Notes: generated from the sequence alone by a model not told the origin. 64,000 nucleotides of DNA from Rhipicephalus microplus (GCF_043290135.1 NC_134701.1:31833501-31897500); one strand, 5' to 3'; numbered from the stretch's first letter, positions 31,521 through 43,249 are shown. Numbers and translations: made by a program.

Positions 31521-32928
31521 TCAAGGTGACGTCACCCGGTAATAAATGAAGTCAAGGACCCACTATTTCAGCACGAACCGTTTTAGAATCATATGAGGAC
31601 GAAAAACTTCGAATTCACCACATATTTCACTGCACCCTCAAAACAATGAAACCAAAAGCCTAGGTCTAGACAGTCGACGGTTTTTTCTCATTGCCAGCGT
31701 AGTCATTAGAATTACGAATGTAGTTTTTTTCAGTGCCTAGTTCTGTCATGCGTCGTCCTAGTTTGCTTGCACAGATCTGCATTTTACTTTGTATTTCACA
31801 GGGCACAGATGTGTTTCTTCCCCTTTGCATTATAGAAATGCCTCGAGGCTACAGACCTGGCCTTACTCAACCTGTCTGTTACAAAAGTTTACGAATAAAC
31901 GTTTCTTCATTTACTTCGCTTACGAATGTTTCTTCACTTAGCTTACTTCGTATGTCTATAAACATGAGCTGCATTTACGAATCTCGCCGTCACTTTGAGC
32001 GACGAGGGCCGCCGGCCACGCGTTGGCTTGTTCCCTCCAAGAGTGGACCATACCGTACATTTTACACCGTGGCTTAGTGTCTGCGCGCTTGGATTTTGAT
32101 TGATGATGCAAACTGCGGGTGGCAACGCTGTTTTCATTTTTCGCTCAAGTTAGCGCAACTAAAAAAATTTGGAGGCTGGTCGGAGATTTTGGCGCAACGT
32201 AGCGTAATTTTAGCAATTTTCATGGTGTGCGCGCACCTGGGCGCAAAAATGGAGCATTGTATCAAATTGGCGCAATTAGAGCAGCTGCTGCACCACTGCT
32301 TAATTCAACTTCTATACAAGTTCTTTGACAACTATCACAACAATCTGTATGGTAGCTATTTCGGTGCATTACTTCCTTATAGTATGATTTCTCCTAGATC
32401 GTGGTTTTATAGATACTGCAACTCAATGACCGCACCAAAATTTGTGTTGTCATGTTGCACCACATGAAAACAAATACTGCTGCTCTCATGGTGCATAAAT
32501 ATTTGTCTGATCAAAGATGTAAAATCAGTGTGCCTAAATACAATGCCATACTGACTGTTGTTGCACAACAAATTCAACTCACAAACAGTACTGCTGTTTT
32601 GGCACAAAGCAACAATTACTTTGCATTCTGTCCCCACAGCTTTAATTTACTACAATGCATCATGAGTGTGATGCGCTGCTTTGCAAACCAGTGCAACTGT
32701 TTGGGCAGGCTGGCTATTAAACAGTGAATATTGAAAATATCAAGCAGTGGCAGTTACTACAAATATGCTAGCAGTGTGTGATCGCTGAAAGCACCGAATA
32801 ATGGGCAGCAAGTAAAGTTCCCACATTATGTTTCAAATCTATAATTGTGCTAAAAAAAGCAAAAAAAGGAATGGCCATAAATTAAAATCAATGCTAGCAT
32901 GTCATGTCAGTACTTCTTGTACACTTAC
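31521..32928. other. Non-coding stretch with GCGCAA-rich repeat
   Basis: No supported gene. Around 32140-32285 the motif GCGCAA or its variants recurs several times (TTAGCGCAACT, TTGGCGCAACG, GGGCGCAAAAA, TTGGCGCAATT), suggesting an unclassified degenerate repeat. The rest is AT-rich with short frames. Confidence 0.35.
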
Positions 32929-33032
32929 CTTAGATCATAGTAGCACTGCACATTACACGGGTGCTTGTTAACCGCGGTGGAAACGTCCAAGAGAGCACAG
33001 CCGTACACCTTAGCTTTCCTTGATGCACCACA
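32929..33032 (-). CDS. Possible internal exon of an unidentified host gene
   Basis: A 104-base minus-strand segment has 34 stop-free codons with a G/C-ending codon bias, bounded by a consensus acceptor (CTTGTTCAG, complement at 33033-33041) and a strong donor (AAG/GTAAGT at 32928-32923). It encodes KVYGCALLDVSTAVNKHPC and CNVQCYYDL. I do not recognise the family. It is not linked by frame to the terminal-exon candidate at 34081. No domain or signal peptide is visible in so short a piece. Exon status is inferred from splice signals and codon use only. Confidence 0.4.
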
Positions 33033-34080
33033 CTGAACAAGTGCTCAAGGCATAGAACTCCGATAGGCACACAACGCCTGGCATAGCATGCAAGGAAAAG
33101 TTTCTCTTGAAGGCTTTCTCTTTTTTCTCTTCCAGTCCGTGTGCAGAGAGAAACAAGTGCTGAACACCAAAGGTTCAGGAACTACATTTATCAAGATTAC
33201 GTAATTTCATGAGCTCTTCTTTAACAAGCCCATTCATTGCTGTCTTTTTGTAAATTCTGTTACACAAATTAATAATGCAACTGCAAGGCTCTATTTGCTT
33301 GCCATGCCAGTACCAGCAAAAAAAATAACCCTCGATTAATGTGCACGGAAAATGTTGTCCAACAGTCTTTTTGCAAGGGCAAAGCCCGTGTTGGAGTCAC
33401 TTGAATGTGCAACGACAACGAAAAAGACAGCAGGTGTAAGGAAAGAATGAGTACTTTCCATTTGCTTTGCCTTGGACATCTGTCTGCCGCATTAACGCTT
33501 TTTGACTGCTGCAGCTCTTGCCACACTCCTTTTGAACATTGTGCCCTTGTGGAGATGAGAGGGCAGCTTTCCAAGTACAACAGAGCTCATTCACTGAGTG
33601 AACAACAGTGCTCCATACATAATGCAGAAAGCAGCACTTAGGTGCACATGTTGGGTGTTAAGACATGGCTTCCCAATGTCCTCAGCTTAAGCCCAGTACT
33701 GTGTGAAGAGTCGGGCGCTACCACAGCCAATGTAGTGCCAGTTCATAAACAACATAAACAACAAACCACGCAGCCCAAACGACGTTAAATGTTCCCATAC
33801 GATACTTGTGCCTGACACAGAACCAGGCATAGCTGCGTTCTTGTTGATTGTTGCAGCTCATCAACGTGACCAAGAAAAAAAAGCTATTCTGCAGGTGCTC
33901 ATACACTTGTGACAGTCAGCATCCCTTCTTGGTCTCGTAGGACGCTGTAGCACACACATATCCCTGAATTGGCAGGACTCACAAACACACACTGGTCAGT
34001 CGTCATCTGTGTGGAGAGGGAGGAAAGAGAAAGAGTGCAGCGCATGCTGCCTTGCTTTCAGCTAGTTCTGCTCCACTGGC
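33033..34080. other. Intron-like or intergenic stretch
   Basis: No supported feature. Opposed frames at 33269-33641 shadow each other. The minus frame at 33718-33906 is Trp/Tyr-rich at its end but has no motif. Confidence 0.35.
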
Positions 34081-34163
34081 TCAGGCATGGACTGTGTCCA
34101 TTAGGGACTCGTGGTACGGCGGAGGCTCCTCGGGCGTTAGCAGGGCGCACGCCTCCTCTGCAT
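34081..34163 (-). CDS. Possible 3'-terminal coding exon ending in a PPPY motif
   Basis: On the minus strand a textbook acceptor (TTCTCTCATTTCAG, complement at 34164-34177) precedes 83 bases reading AEEACALLTPEEPPPYHESL and then MDTVHA before TGA at 34083-34081. Codons end mostly in C or G. The PPPY sequence is a typical WW-domain/NEDD4-type ligand found in cytoplasmic tails of membrane proteins. The gene is not recognised and upstream exons were not confirmed. Acceptor and codon bias are visible; the exon is an inference. Confidence 0.45.
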
Positions 34164-36124
34164 CTGAAATGAGAGAATGGAGCCCTTCCGAGCGTCAGCA
34201 GCCACACATGTACATAAAAAATTATCGTAGCTCAAAAAGGACAAGCACACGAAGGAGTCCTTTAGCACTTGTAGGCCAAGGGGGCTAACAATGAAAACTT
34301 TGCACACAGTTTTATTTTTTTGGCTGCATTTCCCACACGAGTGGGAACTCTACGTCTAGAGATTTGAATGAGACACAGTGCTAAAGTGAGTGCACCTTTT
34401 CAGCTGAGCGATGCTGGCCTATGGTTTGTAAGCACACCAGTAAAAGAAGGAAAGCGGAACATGGCCAGAAATGTGAAGAACCTGCAAGCAAAGCCAAATC
34501 ACATGTTTGTAAGAGGGCATCAAAGTGCATCTGCAGTAGGAGACAACCTTCTCTTTCATGAGTTCTTTGCTGAAAAAGTTTATGCGGCAACATTTCAAGC
34601 TGTTGGAGGGCACCTTCTATGCCAATGTAAGCTGCAATCTTGAAATGTGATACATGCATGCATCAACACAGCCTACTGAATTCAGTGTCGCTTTAAATAT
34701 TTAAACTGCAATCTCTGCATCAAAAACAAGGTACCGAGTGGAGACAGTGGGTGCCATGCTGCACAGCTCGGCCATGCTGCACAGCTCGACCATGCCGTGA
34801 GAGAAATCCTGGGGCACCTACTGCAAGCACAGTTATGACATGCTCATAATCCATCATTCACTATGCATGTTTAAGGAACGCCTAGTGAGCTGCACACTTC
34901 GTTAACGCCGATGATGAGTTACCACTGAGCACCTTTGATGCTGATAATGGACTGGCAGCCACCCACCCGTTATGAATTCCCACAGTGCAACACCCAGTGC
35001 CTTCTACTACACGTGCAGCACAACATAGCTAATGAAACTCCTCACCCCATGCTTCTATATGATCTTTTTCCAGAGCAGCGTCAAGTACTAGAGTAGCTGG
35101 GCGGCAAAATACTTGTCTACTACACAGAATGCCTGTGCTTGGTTCTTGCTCGATCACCAGTTTTTTTCTCGTACAAGTCCAATTCTTTACTCGTGGACAA
35201 CACTGGCACTTATTCCTCTATTATCTGCACTGTCGCTATAAAAAACTAGGCTTCCACTGCGAATTTGCCGACATTACTATACACAACAAATGCAACTCAA
35301 AAGAAGGCATGCAATTCTGGCCTGAAATCTGTAACGAGAAAAGAAAGAAAGATAAGTGACGAAGCTGTAGCTTGCAAAAGACGACGCCAAGTTGTGGTGC
35401 CAGCTGTGGTCCCACTGGATGGAACACTGCATGGAATCCTATTTTTAAAGATTACAATAAATGTAATAAGTTGCTCAATGCACAGAAAAACTGCAATCAA
35501 TAGGGGAAATGTGTCAGACCAGAGCGAAAGGGTTGATACGAGACATGGTGCAATAACTGTAGGCATTTTTATTCATCTACAATATCTCTACTCCACTGAC
35601 CACCCTGGTAGGGACGACGCCAGAACACACACAAATGCCATCAGCATTCTCCTACTGGCTAACAACAGAGCAGTGAATGGCAACACCTGGCACAGATGTC
35701 TTTGGGTGAAGTTGACGCTTGCATAAGGCAAACCGGGCAGTTTGTGAACGACAGTAGAGCAAAGTAAACAAGCAAAATAAAAGACATAATTGGCTGAAGC
35801 AGCAGTTAGCACTGAATCACACAGAGCATGGGTACAACAATGCCGACAGCATCCAACTATTTATGCAGCAAATAATAAATTTTCCAAAATAAAATTCTAC
35901 AACACTGAGCACTGAGAGCACTGAGAGGAGTTCATATGCAACAGCAAGGGACGTTTTCTGGATGAGGAAACAATGAAGAAACAGTGGGGAAAAAAAGGAA
36001 GAGAACAGCATGGAAAGGAAGCATGGCACAATTTCTCTATACTAAAGGTGTGGCGGCCACTCGCAGCACGTACGATGACCACGGAGTGTGATGGCCACTT
36101 CTGCACACATGTCTCGTTTTGCAG
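34164..36124. other. Non-coding stretch, likely intron or intergenic
   Basis: No supported gene. A near-duplicated CATGCTGCACAGCTCG occurs twice at about 34756-34790. Frames at 34368-34659, 35129-35359 and 35265-35726 lack domains. Confidence 0.35.
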
Positions 36125-36697
36125 AGTCTACCAACAAGTTCTACGAGCTACTCCGCCTCCATGGCTGCTTCAAGGAGCATGTGAATATCAGTCCAATTAA
36201 AAACAAACTTAAAACACCCAACGCACAGTGCAACACAGTGTCTTACAATCTTTAAGCTCTTGTCACACCACACATGTACACAGGTGACGGCAGTCCCCAC
36301 ACCAGTGCAGTGACAACCTCTTTGGCAAAGTTTTCTGCGCGCCGCTCACATACACCAGACAGTTTGGCCAGTCAATGCATGGCTGTGCTGATGGCCAGTC
36401 CCCGGCTTCACAAAGCGTCACCACCCGTCTTGAGATACTTTGATGGCCATCGGTGGTGTCCACTAGAGGGGCGGTACATGCAATGCGTGCTGCTCCGTTC
36501 CTTGTCAGGAGCGCAGGCGGTGTGGCTGAACGTGCATCGCAGGCCGCCGAAGATCTACAGGGCAAGAGAGAGATGGGGTATGCCACCTGTCAGCCACCTT
36601 TTCACAATGGCAACCACCTAACCTCCCTGCAAGACATGCACTTGCACGGTGTCACCGTTGACAGAGTCTGCCTCCAATTACTTTTTAAGGATACAAG
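36125..36697. other. GC-rich block with coding-like frames on both strands (possible host exons)
   Basis: On the plus strand an acceptor-like CTCGTTTTGCAG at 36113-36124 precedes NKFYELLRLHGCFKEH. A frame ending HLTSLQDMHLHGVTVDRVCL closes at a strong donor (ACAAG/GTAAGT, 36697/36698). On the minus strand an excellent acceptor (CTCTCTCTTGCCCTGTAG, complement at 36555-36572) opens 36554, with two competing frames. One reads CEAGDWPSAQPCIDWPNC, the other LAKLSGVCERRAENFAKEVV after two in-frame TGA codons. I cannot decide strand or frame. At least one real exon is plausible. Confidence 0.35.
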
Positions 36698-36703
36698 GTA
36701 AGT

Positions 36704-37564
36704 ACTGCACTAAGGCCTAGCAATCCAGCTTAGAAACCCTTGCACCTTTGAATATTTCCCCGGAATTCCTGCTGATACCAACAGCTCAGCTGAAAGGACT
36801 GCACATAGTCTTGGCTATCCATCTTGCACACTAAGGTGCAGCGCATAACTTGAGAAGTGTCATACACAACTCTTTCAAGTAGGAGTGTGCGAATATTTCA
36901 AATTTTAAATATTTTAAAAATACTGTTTGCTACTCGATTTGCATTGAAATTTTTCTTTTAGCAACTACTCAGCTTCCCAAAGACAAATACCGTCAGTGTC
37001 AAAGTTTTAGTGGCCCCTTCAAATTTTCCATATGGTTCACTCCATCATACGTGTGGCACAGCTGCCTTTCAGGTTCCGCTACAGTCGCAAATGTAGTGAA
37101 TCTGGAAAATGCTGGATCCGACGCCGAGCTGATATATGTGGCAGAGGTTGGGTGCAATTAATGGTTCTTTGGACCTAAAATCTGGGCAGAGAAGTCCGAA
37201 AAATTGAATACCAAAGATGTTTAACGTCCAGAATTTCAGATGTTCTAGAATATATTGACTACGAGGCAGATTTGCAAGTCTAGATTTGAAGAGAGCACAT
37301 CCTTGTTCGCCATGTCAGTTGAAAAAAACAGAATAGGCTACAGAAATAGCATCTTTTCCATTCATTCAGTTTTTCCAAATCATGTATGTAAATACCACTC
37401 GGCCTCAGCATTGCCTCATTCTTGGCAAGATAGCTATGAAACACTAACCTGCTTGTGCTTCATCGACCTAGCCAAAAGAAACACTTACTGAGGGGCACAG
37501 CGCAAAAACGGAACAGAGAAGAAATGAACACACGACATAAACAATGACAAACAACTGCGCATAA
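36704..37564. other. Non-coding stretch with AATAT-rich repeat end
   Basis: At about 36884-36960, AGGAGTGTGCGAATATTTCA begins an AATATTT-rich block. A related inverted end, ATTTGCACAGCTCTAGTA, appears at about 42240-42260. These resemble ends of a common arthropod AT-rich MITE. No gene is seen. Confidence 0.35.
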
Positions 37565-38090
37565 ATTTATTACACCGGGAAATATATAGGTGAAACAAGA
37601 ATAAAACCATCATGTGCACATAACCGTGAAAAGCGATGCGAATCTGCCATGAGTCGAAATGTCCAGGTTAACCACTCAAAAACTTTTTCCAGGAGGGCGA
37701 GTGAAGGCTCACTGACGCACATGTTCCCTTTTGTCTCGATATGAAAAGTCTTGTGAATTTTGCACTCTGTCTTGTTACGATATCTTGAGAGTACCTTGCA
37801 ATTGTGAAAGAGTGAGGGTGCAGCCGCACAGCAATGGGCTGCCAAGGTGCTGCTTGTTCAAGACCTGGGGTTATTCGCGTGCTCTCTCAGATGAACATGG
37901 AACAACTAAGGCAACTCCATATTTCACAAGCTTTGTGTGTGCTGAAATGAACAGAAGAAGGCCTTCTGTGACCTTAACACCAATATACGGCACCAGGTCT
38001 AAAAATCTTAAGCAACCGTCACTGGGGAGTTCCTTGGTTAACGTGAGTGCATTGATATGTGCCTTGGCGCCCAGGTCTAGCGACAGAAAT
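37565..38090 (-). pseudogene. Penelope-like element C-terminal fragment (minus)
   Basis: The minus strand reads NALTLTKELPSDGCLRFLDL and an ISAHTKLVKYGVALVV block, the conserved end of Penelope RT. An internal deletion then joins an SEREH-like remnant directly to SLFHNCKVLSRYRNKTECKI and ETKGNMCVSEPSLALLEK, the C-terminal part of the GIY-YIG region. The 3' UTR runs to about 37565 (TATATATTTCCCGGTGTAAT on the minus strand). The same 3' end occurs in plus orientation at 39413-39520. Confidence 0.6.
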
Positions 38091-38139
38091 GCACCGGCTA
38101 CCTAAATGATTTACTCCGTGCCTTGGCACCAAGACATGC

Positions 38140-38560
38140 CCAACACAGGAAAGACAAGCAACTTCTGTCATCCCCTACGTGCACGGTGTGAGCCATGCGC
38201 TCAAGAATTTTGATAGCAAAGCAGCCTTGGCTACACAGGACACAGTACGTGAAGTGCTTGAGCAATTAGTGTACAACTTTCCGTTTTTTTGTGGCCGCTT
38301 CTGTACTGGACACACCGGGCGCTGTTTGAATGACCACCTGAGAGAGCAGGCGAAATAATGTCAGGACTTCAACAAGCAGCCCTATGGCAGTACATTGTTC
38401 CTTGTGCTGCTGTGCCCCACTCTTTCATAATTGCAAGTAGTCTCAAGATATCATAAGACAAAGTGCGAGGTTTTTCATATCAAGACAAAGGGAAACGTGC
38501 ATCGGTGAGCCTTCTCTTGCCCTCCTGGAAAAAGAGATAATGTTTTTGAGTGCTTAACTT
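38140..38560 (+). pseudogene. Penelope-like GIY-YIG endonuclease fragment (plus)
   Basis: VIPYVHGVSHALKNF is followed, after a frame change, by LVYNFPFFCGRFCTGHTGRC and LNDHLREQAK. This corresponds to a GIY-YIG nuclease: the hallmark Y-IGQTGR is degraded to FCTGHTGR, while the Arg helix is retained. Further on, VSRYHKTKCEVFHIKTKGN matches the minus copy at 37.6 kb. Stops are present (TAA near 38357). The coding tail breaks at 38560, where an insertion of about 850 bp begins. Confidence 0.65.
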
Positions 38561-39412
38561 TGTGGGGTCTCGATGTTGGCAAGAGAGCCATGCCACGCTT
38601 TTGGAACACGGACACAGTAGACACGGTTGGAACAAACCAAACAACACACATATTTATTTAACTACTTTTAGAACGGCGATATCGCCAGCCCAATTATTAT
38701 ACCATCAATTGTGATCTATGCTATGACATCCTTACACAATATTAAACAACACTGAACAACATGACAAACAAGGCGTTGTCGCTAACACCTGACTCACCAC
38801 GTGGGCCCTCTGCAAACGGCCCGCGATGCCGTCAACGGCACACCCACGGCTAGAGGCAACCGTCCGCGCCACCACCCCACGCCAACAAAGAGGAGTTTAT
38901 TTCTTGCGCACAGCTACCAAGGCTTCCCGCCAGGTGACGCCGCCGGCGCTAAGGTTTTCTAACCATGATGATGATGATGGTGGCGATAAATGCTCACGAT
39001 AACAACGCCACTTACTGCCAAGCAGTTGTATTCTAATATGCGGCTTCTGCACGAGACACGTGTGCCACGTGGCGCAAACAACTTTACAGACAATTTATAT
39101 ACTTTATTTTATTTTTTTTATACCCATTTTTGTGACTGCTTATTCTGAAATTAACTGAAATTTTCATAATTTGTTAATGTATAAGAATGTATGCAGCATC
39201 ACATACTATTTATTCACTGTGTTTTCTTTTTCTCAATGATAATAGTATGTAAACATGTTATTTTAATGACTTGTATATATTCTATTGATGTATTAATAGT
39301 GTCTGCGGCCAAATGCTGACCGAAGTCCAAGATGCACGGGGTGAGAGCTATGTCAAGGTGCCTAAAAGCAGCTTTTTCACTCGCTCCTCAAGATCTGTAT
39401 TGCTCATGAAAT
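38561..39412. mobile_element. About 850-bp insertion in the plus Penelope copy, solo-LTR-like
   Basis: Penelope sequence stops at CTTAACTT (38560) and resumes at GAACATTTCGAATTGTGGCA (about 39413), judged against the uninterrupted copy at 37.65-37.75 kb. The inserted DNA, read on the minus strand, contains a TTAAATAAATATG polyadenylation-like block near 38650 and ends CATCGAGACCCCACA at 38561, a CA-type LTR end. No TG partner or target duplication could be fixed, so the class is uncertain. Confidence 0.45.
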
Positions 39413-39520
39413 GAACATTTCGAATTGTGGCAGATTCGCATTGCTTTTCAACTTTATGTGCACGTGAAAGTTTTATTCCTGTTTCAGCTATATATTTCCC
39501 GGTGTGATAAATTTGCACAA
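39413..39520 (+). mobile_element. Penelope-like 3' UTR (plus), continuation of 38140-38560
   Basis: GGCAGATTCGCATTGCTTTTCA through ATATATTTCCCGGTGTGATA matches the complement of 37565-37650. It is the 3' end of the plus-strand copy beyond the insertion. Confidence 0.6.
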
Positions 39521-40350
39521 TTGTTCATCAGTGCTTGTTTTCATTCTTTTTACGTCCCGTTCTTGTGCGGTTCCCCTGAGTATGAACTGGCCCTTCAAGA
39601 AACCCTTCTGCAAACACTTTCATGCTGCTACAGACACCAGCCGTGGGGTGAGTTCGAACTGGTGGCACTTTTGTCCGTGGCAACGGGAAACTAATGGAAT
39701 GTGTGAGCCGGAAAGGGAGCAGGCACTTGCTGCGGGGGCGCTGGGCTAGATGGTACTTGAGATTAATTGCGCTGCTGTTTATTGTGTTGTGCACTGCTGA
39801 AATCTACAAAAGTGCACAAAGAGTGAAGATTACATCATCTGTTAAAATATTAGGTCAGCGAAGCATCGAAAAAAAGAGAAAACGGGAGCAGGCAAAAACT
39901 ACAACAGAGGGACAAGTGCAATCGACAAAGCATCAAGTAAAGAAAGACGAAAAAAAAAGAATGGGAGATGCATGCTCTTTTTCAATGTTAGGAAACAATG
40001 GTAACATGTAGACACAGTAACAAAGTACTATTAGGAAAGATTCGGAAGGCCCCACGCATTGAGGACCGGTTTTATGCGAAGCAGTGAGCGAGTCTATGCT
40101 GCGATGCCACTTATGATTTGACACAATGTCAAACCATTAGTAACTTATGGTTTGACACTGTGCCGGGAAGAGACGGCATTTTTATTGAAACGAAGCGCAT
40201 GCTACGGTGAGATTCACATTTTGCGTGCGATGCTGTGAACATCGTATGTAGCATTCGTCAGAGTGTTTTCTCTGGTGTTGAATAATACCCGATCATAACT
40301 TGCCGAGTCATAAAAGCCCATATGTAATGTTTATCCGACAGTCACAGAGA
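39521..40350. other. Non-coding stretch
   Basis: No supported gene. The frames at 39504-39794 and 39694-40011 overlap in opposite directions and have low-complexity Lys/Glu-rich ends from an A-rich tract near 39850-39960. Confidence 0.35.
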
Positions 40351-40588
40351 TTGATTGATATGTGGGGTTTAACGTCCCAAAACCACTATATGTTTATGAG
40401 AGACGCCGTAGTGGAGGGCTCCGGAAATTTAGACCACCTGGGGTTCTTTAACGTGCACCCAAATCTAAGCACACGGGCCTACAACATTTCCTCCTCCATC
40501 GGAAATGCAGCCGCCGCAGCCAGGATTCGAACCCGCGCCCTGCGGGTCAGCAGCCGAGTACCTTAGCCACTAGACCACTGCGGCGGGG
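40351..40588 (-). mobile_element. tRNA-derived SINE (Ruka-like), minus strand, perfect 15-bp duplication
   Basis: This is a reverse-complement copy of the SINE at 3391. On the minus strand, CCGCAGTGGTCTAGTGGCTA (A box) and GGGTTCGAATCCTGGCTGCG (B box) head the unit. It is flanked by the exact 15-bp repeat CGACAGTCACAGAGA at 40336-40350 and 40589-40603. The perfect duplication and consensus B box suggest a younger insertion than the first copy. Confidence 0.9.
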
Positions 40589-40603
40589 CGACAGTCACAG
40601 AGA

Positions 40604-40787
40604 ACACGTGCTGCAATTGAAATTGACATTTAGCTGAGGTAATGTCTCTATCACAGCATTAGGTCTACATAAGTAATAATTATTACTTTGTCATAAAATT
40701 AGACAGCCAACATTGCAACTGCTATTAGTGTTGGCAGCACCGTCAATTTTTTGCGCATAGGTCTTAAAAAAAAAAACTTGAAAGACA
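40604..40787. other. Spacer between two SINEs
   Basis: AT-rich, no feature seen. Confidence 0.5.
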
Positions 40788-40920
40788 TGGCTTGGCTCTT
40801 TTGAAGAATACATGATTGCCACTAACAATGCCTGGGTTCGATTCCTTCTGGTATCCTAATTTCTATTCTCTGTATACTTCGAGTCATCACAGCCAATGCC
40901 ACTTTTTTTTTTGACCCGTG
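40788..40920 (+). mobile_element. Second type of tRNA-derived SINE (degenerate)
   Basis: GGCTCTTTTGAAGAATACAT is a damaged A-box region, and TGCCTGGGTTCGATTCC is a consensus B box 35-40 bases later, the spacing of a tRNA gene. The tail CTTCGAGTCATCACAGCCAA and a T-run follow. Acceptor stems do not pair convincingly, so it is not a functional tRNA. The 3' limit is approximate. Confidence 0.55.
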
Positions 40921-40960
40921 CCCATTTAAATTACCAATATTTGGTGCTGCTTCTGGGTAG

Positions 40961-43137
40961 ATATAAACTGTAAATCACTTGTGCTTTATGTACGCATCTC
41001 GCCACCCGTGTATGTGCCACACGTGGCTGTAGGCGAGTTCCATGATATACATGCCAAGATTTTCGCAATACTTTTGTCTCAACCTGGTAGTCAGGTATCT
41101 CATACTCTCGTAACCACCTCTACTAATACTGGTTAATACCCATTATCGTAAGGAGATGACCTCAATAACGCCAATATTGACTTTAGCGTCTAGATATAGA
41201 CACGTATATAGAAACACTCAAAGTGTCTTTGATTCACTAAGAAATCTTTTGCATTTTAAATGGAAATAGAAATGGTGCTATTACATCACAGCTTGTCCCA
41301 TTGAGCTTTTTCCATGGGGTGCTCTAGTCGTCACATTTATATTACGCAATTTCACGCACGTGGGCTGCTTCATGTAAGCAGCAACCCTTTTGTGGAGCAA
41401 ACACTCGAAGACCAGTGCACCTGCTGTTCAAGCCATGAAAGTTGCTGCGTGATATAACTGTCATCGCCATGAACGTATCGGCTCTGTTAGGGCTTTCCAA
41501 TAGTGTGGAACAGAAAGTTGTGCACTTAACATGCAAAACATGTTTATTTTACAATATTTCGCCTGTCGGGCCTGTCTCCTTTGCATTCCCGATAGAAAGG
41601 AAGCATGGTGTCCCTTCTGGTCCTCCTCCGCAAGTAAAAAAAAAAACGCATAAAAACATAGCACCACGCGAAAAAACTGAGTCGTTCGATGTTCAGGTGG
41701 CGCTGCTCGGTCTGAAGACATGGGACGAACACGTGCCATTCTTTCTAGATGACTTTGGGACCACTAAACACTGCCACGGCAGTAAAGGACGGCGCGGGAG
41801 TCCCACAAAAGCCTGACGACGAGCCCCGCTATCTGAACATATGTCCAACAGTCGAAGGCTTCGTGCATTGTTCAAGAAACACTGTTGCTGCACCTTCTAT
41901 TTGCCTTAGACAACAAACACAACGGTGTACTGCTTTGAATAGTTCAAAAAGAAAATACCACTGCTACGCTACGAATGCTATGTTGAAAGTTCGCGTCGTC
42001 TGCTTCATATGCCGATACTGCCCCTGCCCCCCCTTGCGGCACTTATCGAGAGCAGCGCAGCTGGGACTGTACGACGGTCACCTGGTGCCTATAAGAATAT
42101 GGCTAGATATCCCCTCAACATTTTTTGCTCCTTTTTTTTAATAATTTGGCTTCGAAGTATATGAAATATATTCTAGAAATATTCTATTAGATTCATATTC
42201 ACAATTCAGTATTCGAACTAGCTTCTCACCAAAATTTTGCTATTTGCACAGCTCTAGTAAAATTTCATCTCAAATTGAATATTGAATACAAAGACTTTGT
42301 TGAAAATTGAAAGAACAAAGACATCAAATCTGCTCATGCCCTTCAGCTCATGAGTGGTGGGTGATTGCGACTGAATAACTAGAAATTGTCATGCAGAAAT
42401 AAACAGAAGCTGCTTTACATGACCTAGCTTCAGGCTTTCTCGCCGTAATGTTAGGGTATTTTATGGCTCATCTGACCATGGTTGTGCCTTGCTTCGTTGT
42501 TGCGAGTTCTCCAGGCAAAAAAATTTTCAGGTGCCTGATCACAGTAGTGTTCCAGTGTAGCAGTGGAAGACTGCACAGCGTGAACAAATTTTTTCATGTG
42601 AAGCCAATCGCGGAAGGTTTTGTGAGTCAAAGTGGTGGCTAAAACAAATTTACTAGCGCAAAACGACGAAACACTTTCCAAGATGGGTTGCACCATGAGT
42701 AAGACACGTAGACAGGGATAGGTGAGACACGGAGAAGCGCTTAGCTGTCTCCATCTACGTGTTGTGCTCGTATTACAAATCATCATGAACCAGCACCAAC
42801 TCGCCCAACTTTTTACTTTACTGAAATCATCATGAATCACTAACTTGCCGAATAAACCATTTTGACAACTTAAGAAGAAGCATACACAAAAGTGCCGACT
42901 TTTCAGTGCTGTGTATGTATATTTCTAATGCTAACGTTGCGCTGGCAAACCTATCTTGATGATGAACCAACTTGTTAAAGCAGCAGTGGTGACGTTTCAT
43001 GGGGTCTGCAGCCTAAGTGACCAAAGTACACAAGAAGTCCTTGTTTTTGTTTCGGAAGACAAGTTATGAAGGGCTCGGCTTTTTTTTTTTATGCATGGAA
43101 ATGAAAATGTCATTTAAAATAAACATGCATTCACTAC
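40961..43137. other. Non-coding stretch
   Basis: No supported gene. 41690-41890 is GC-richer with frames on both strands (for example EHVPFFLDDF on plus) but no splice signal or domain that decides between them. 42130-42262 is AATAT-rich and ends in an inverted GAGCTGTGCAAAT motif. Poly-A/T runs occur at 41637-41648 and 43079-43090. Confidence 0.35.
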
Positions 43138-43249
43138 TGAACCAGTGTATCAGTGAAAGTTTTACCTACCTACTATAACAACGTTAGCGATAGTGAACCA
43201 GTGTATCAGTGAAAGTTTTACCTACCTACTATAACAACGTTAGCGATAG
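43138..43249. repeat. Exact tandem duplication of 56 bp
   Basis: TGAACCAGTGTATCAGTGAA... at 43138-43193 is repeated identically at 43194-43249. Two copies only; it is recent or an assembly artefact. No coding meaning seen. Confidence 0.95.

Noticed and set aside
36263..36554. Selenocysteine-type readthrough of two TGA codons
   Set aside because: No SECIS-like hairpin was seen and a competing frame is open; a chance frame is more likely.
43138..43249. CRISPR-like array
   Set aside because: Only two identical, directly abutting units with no spacers, in an animal genome.
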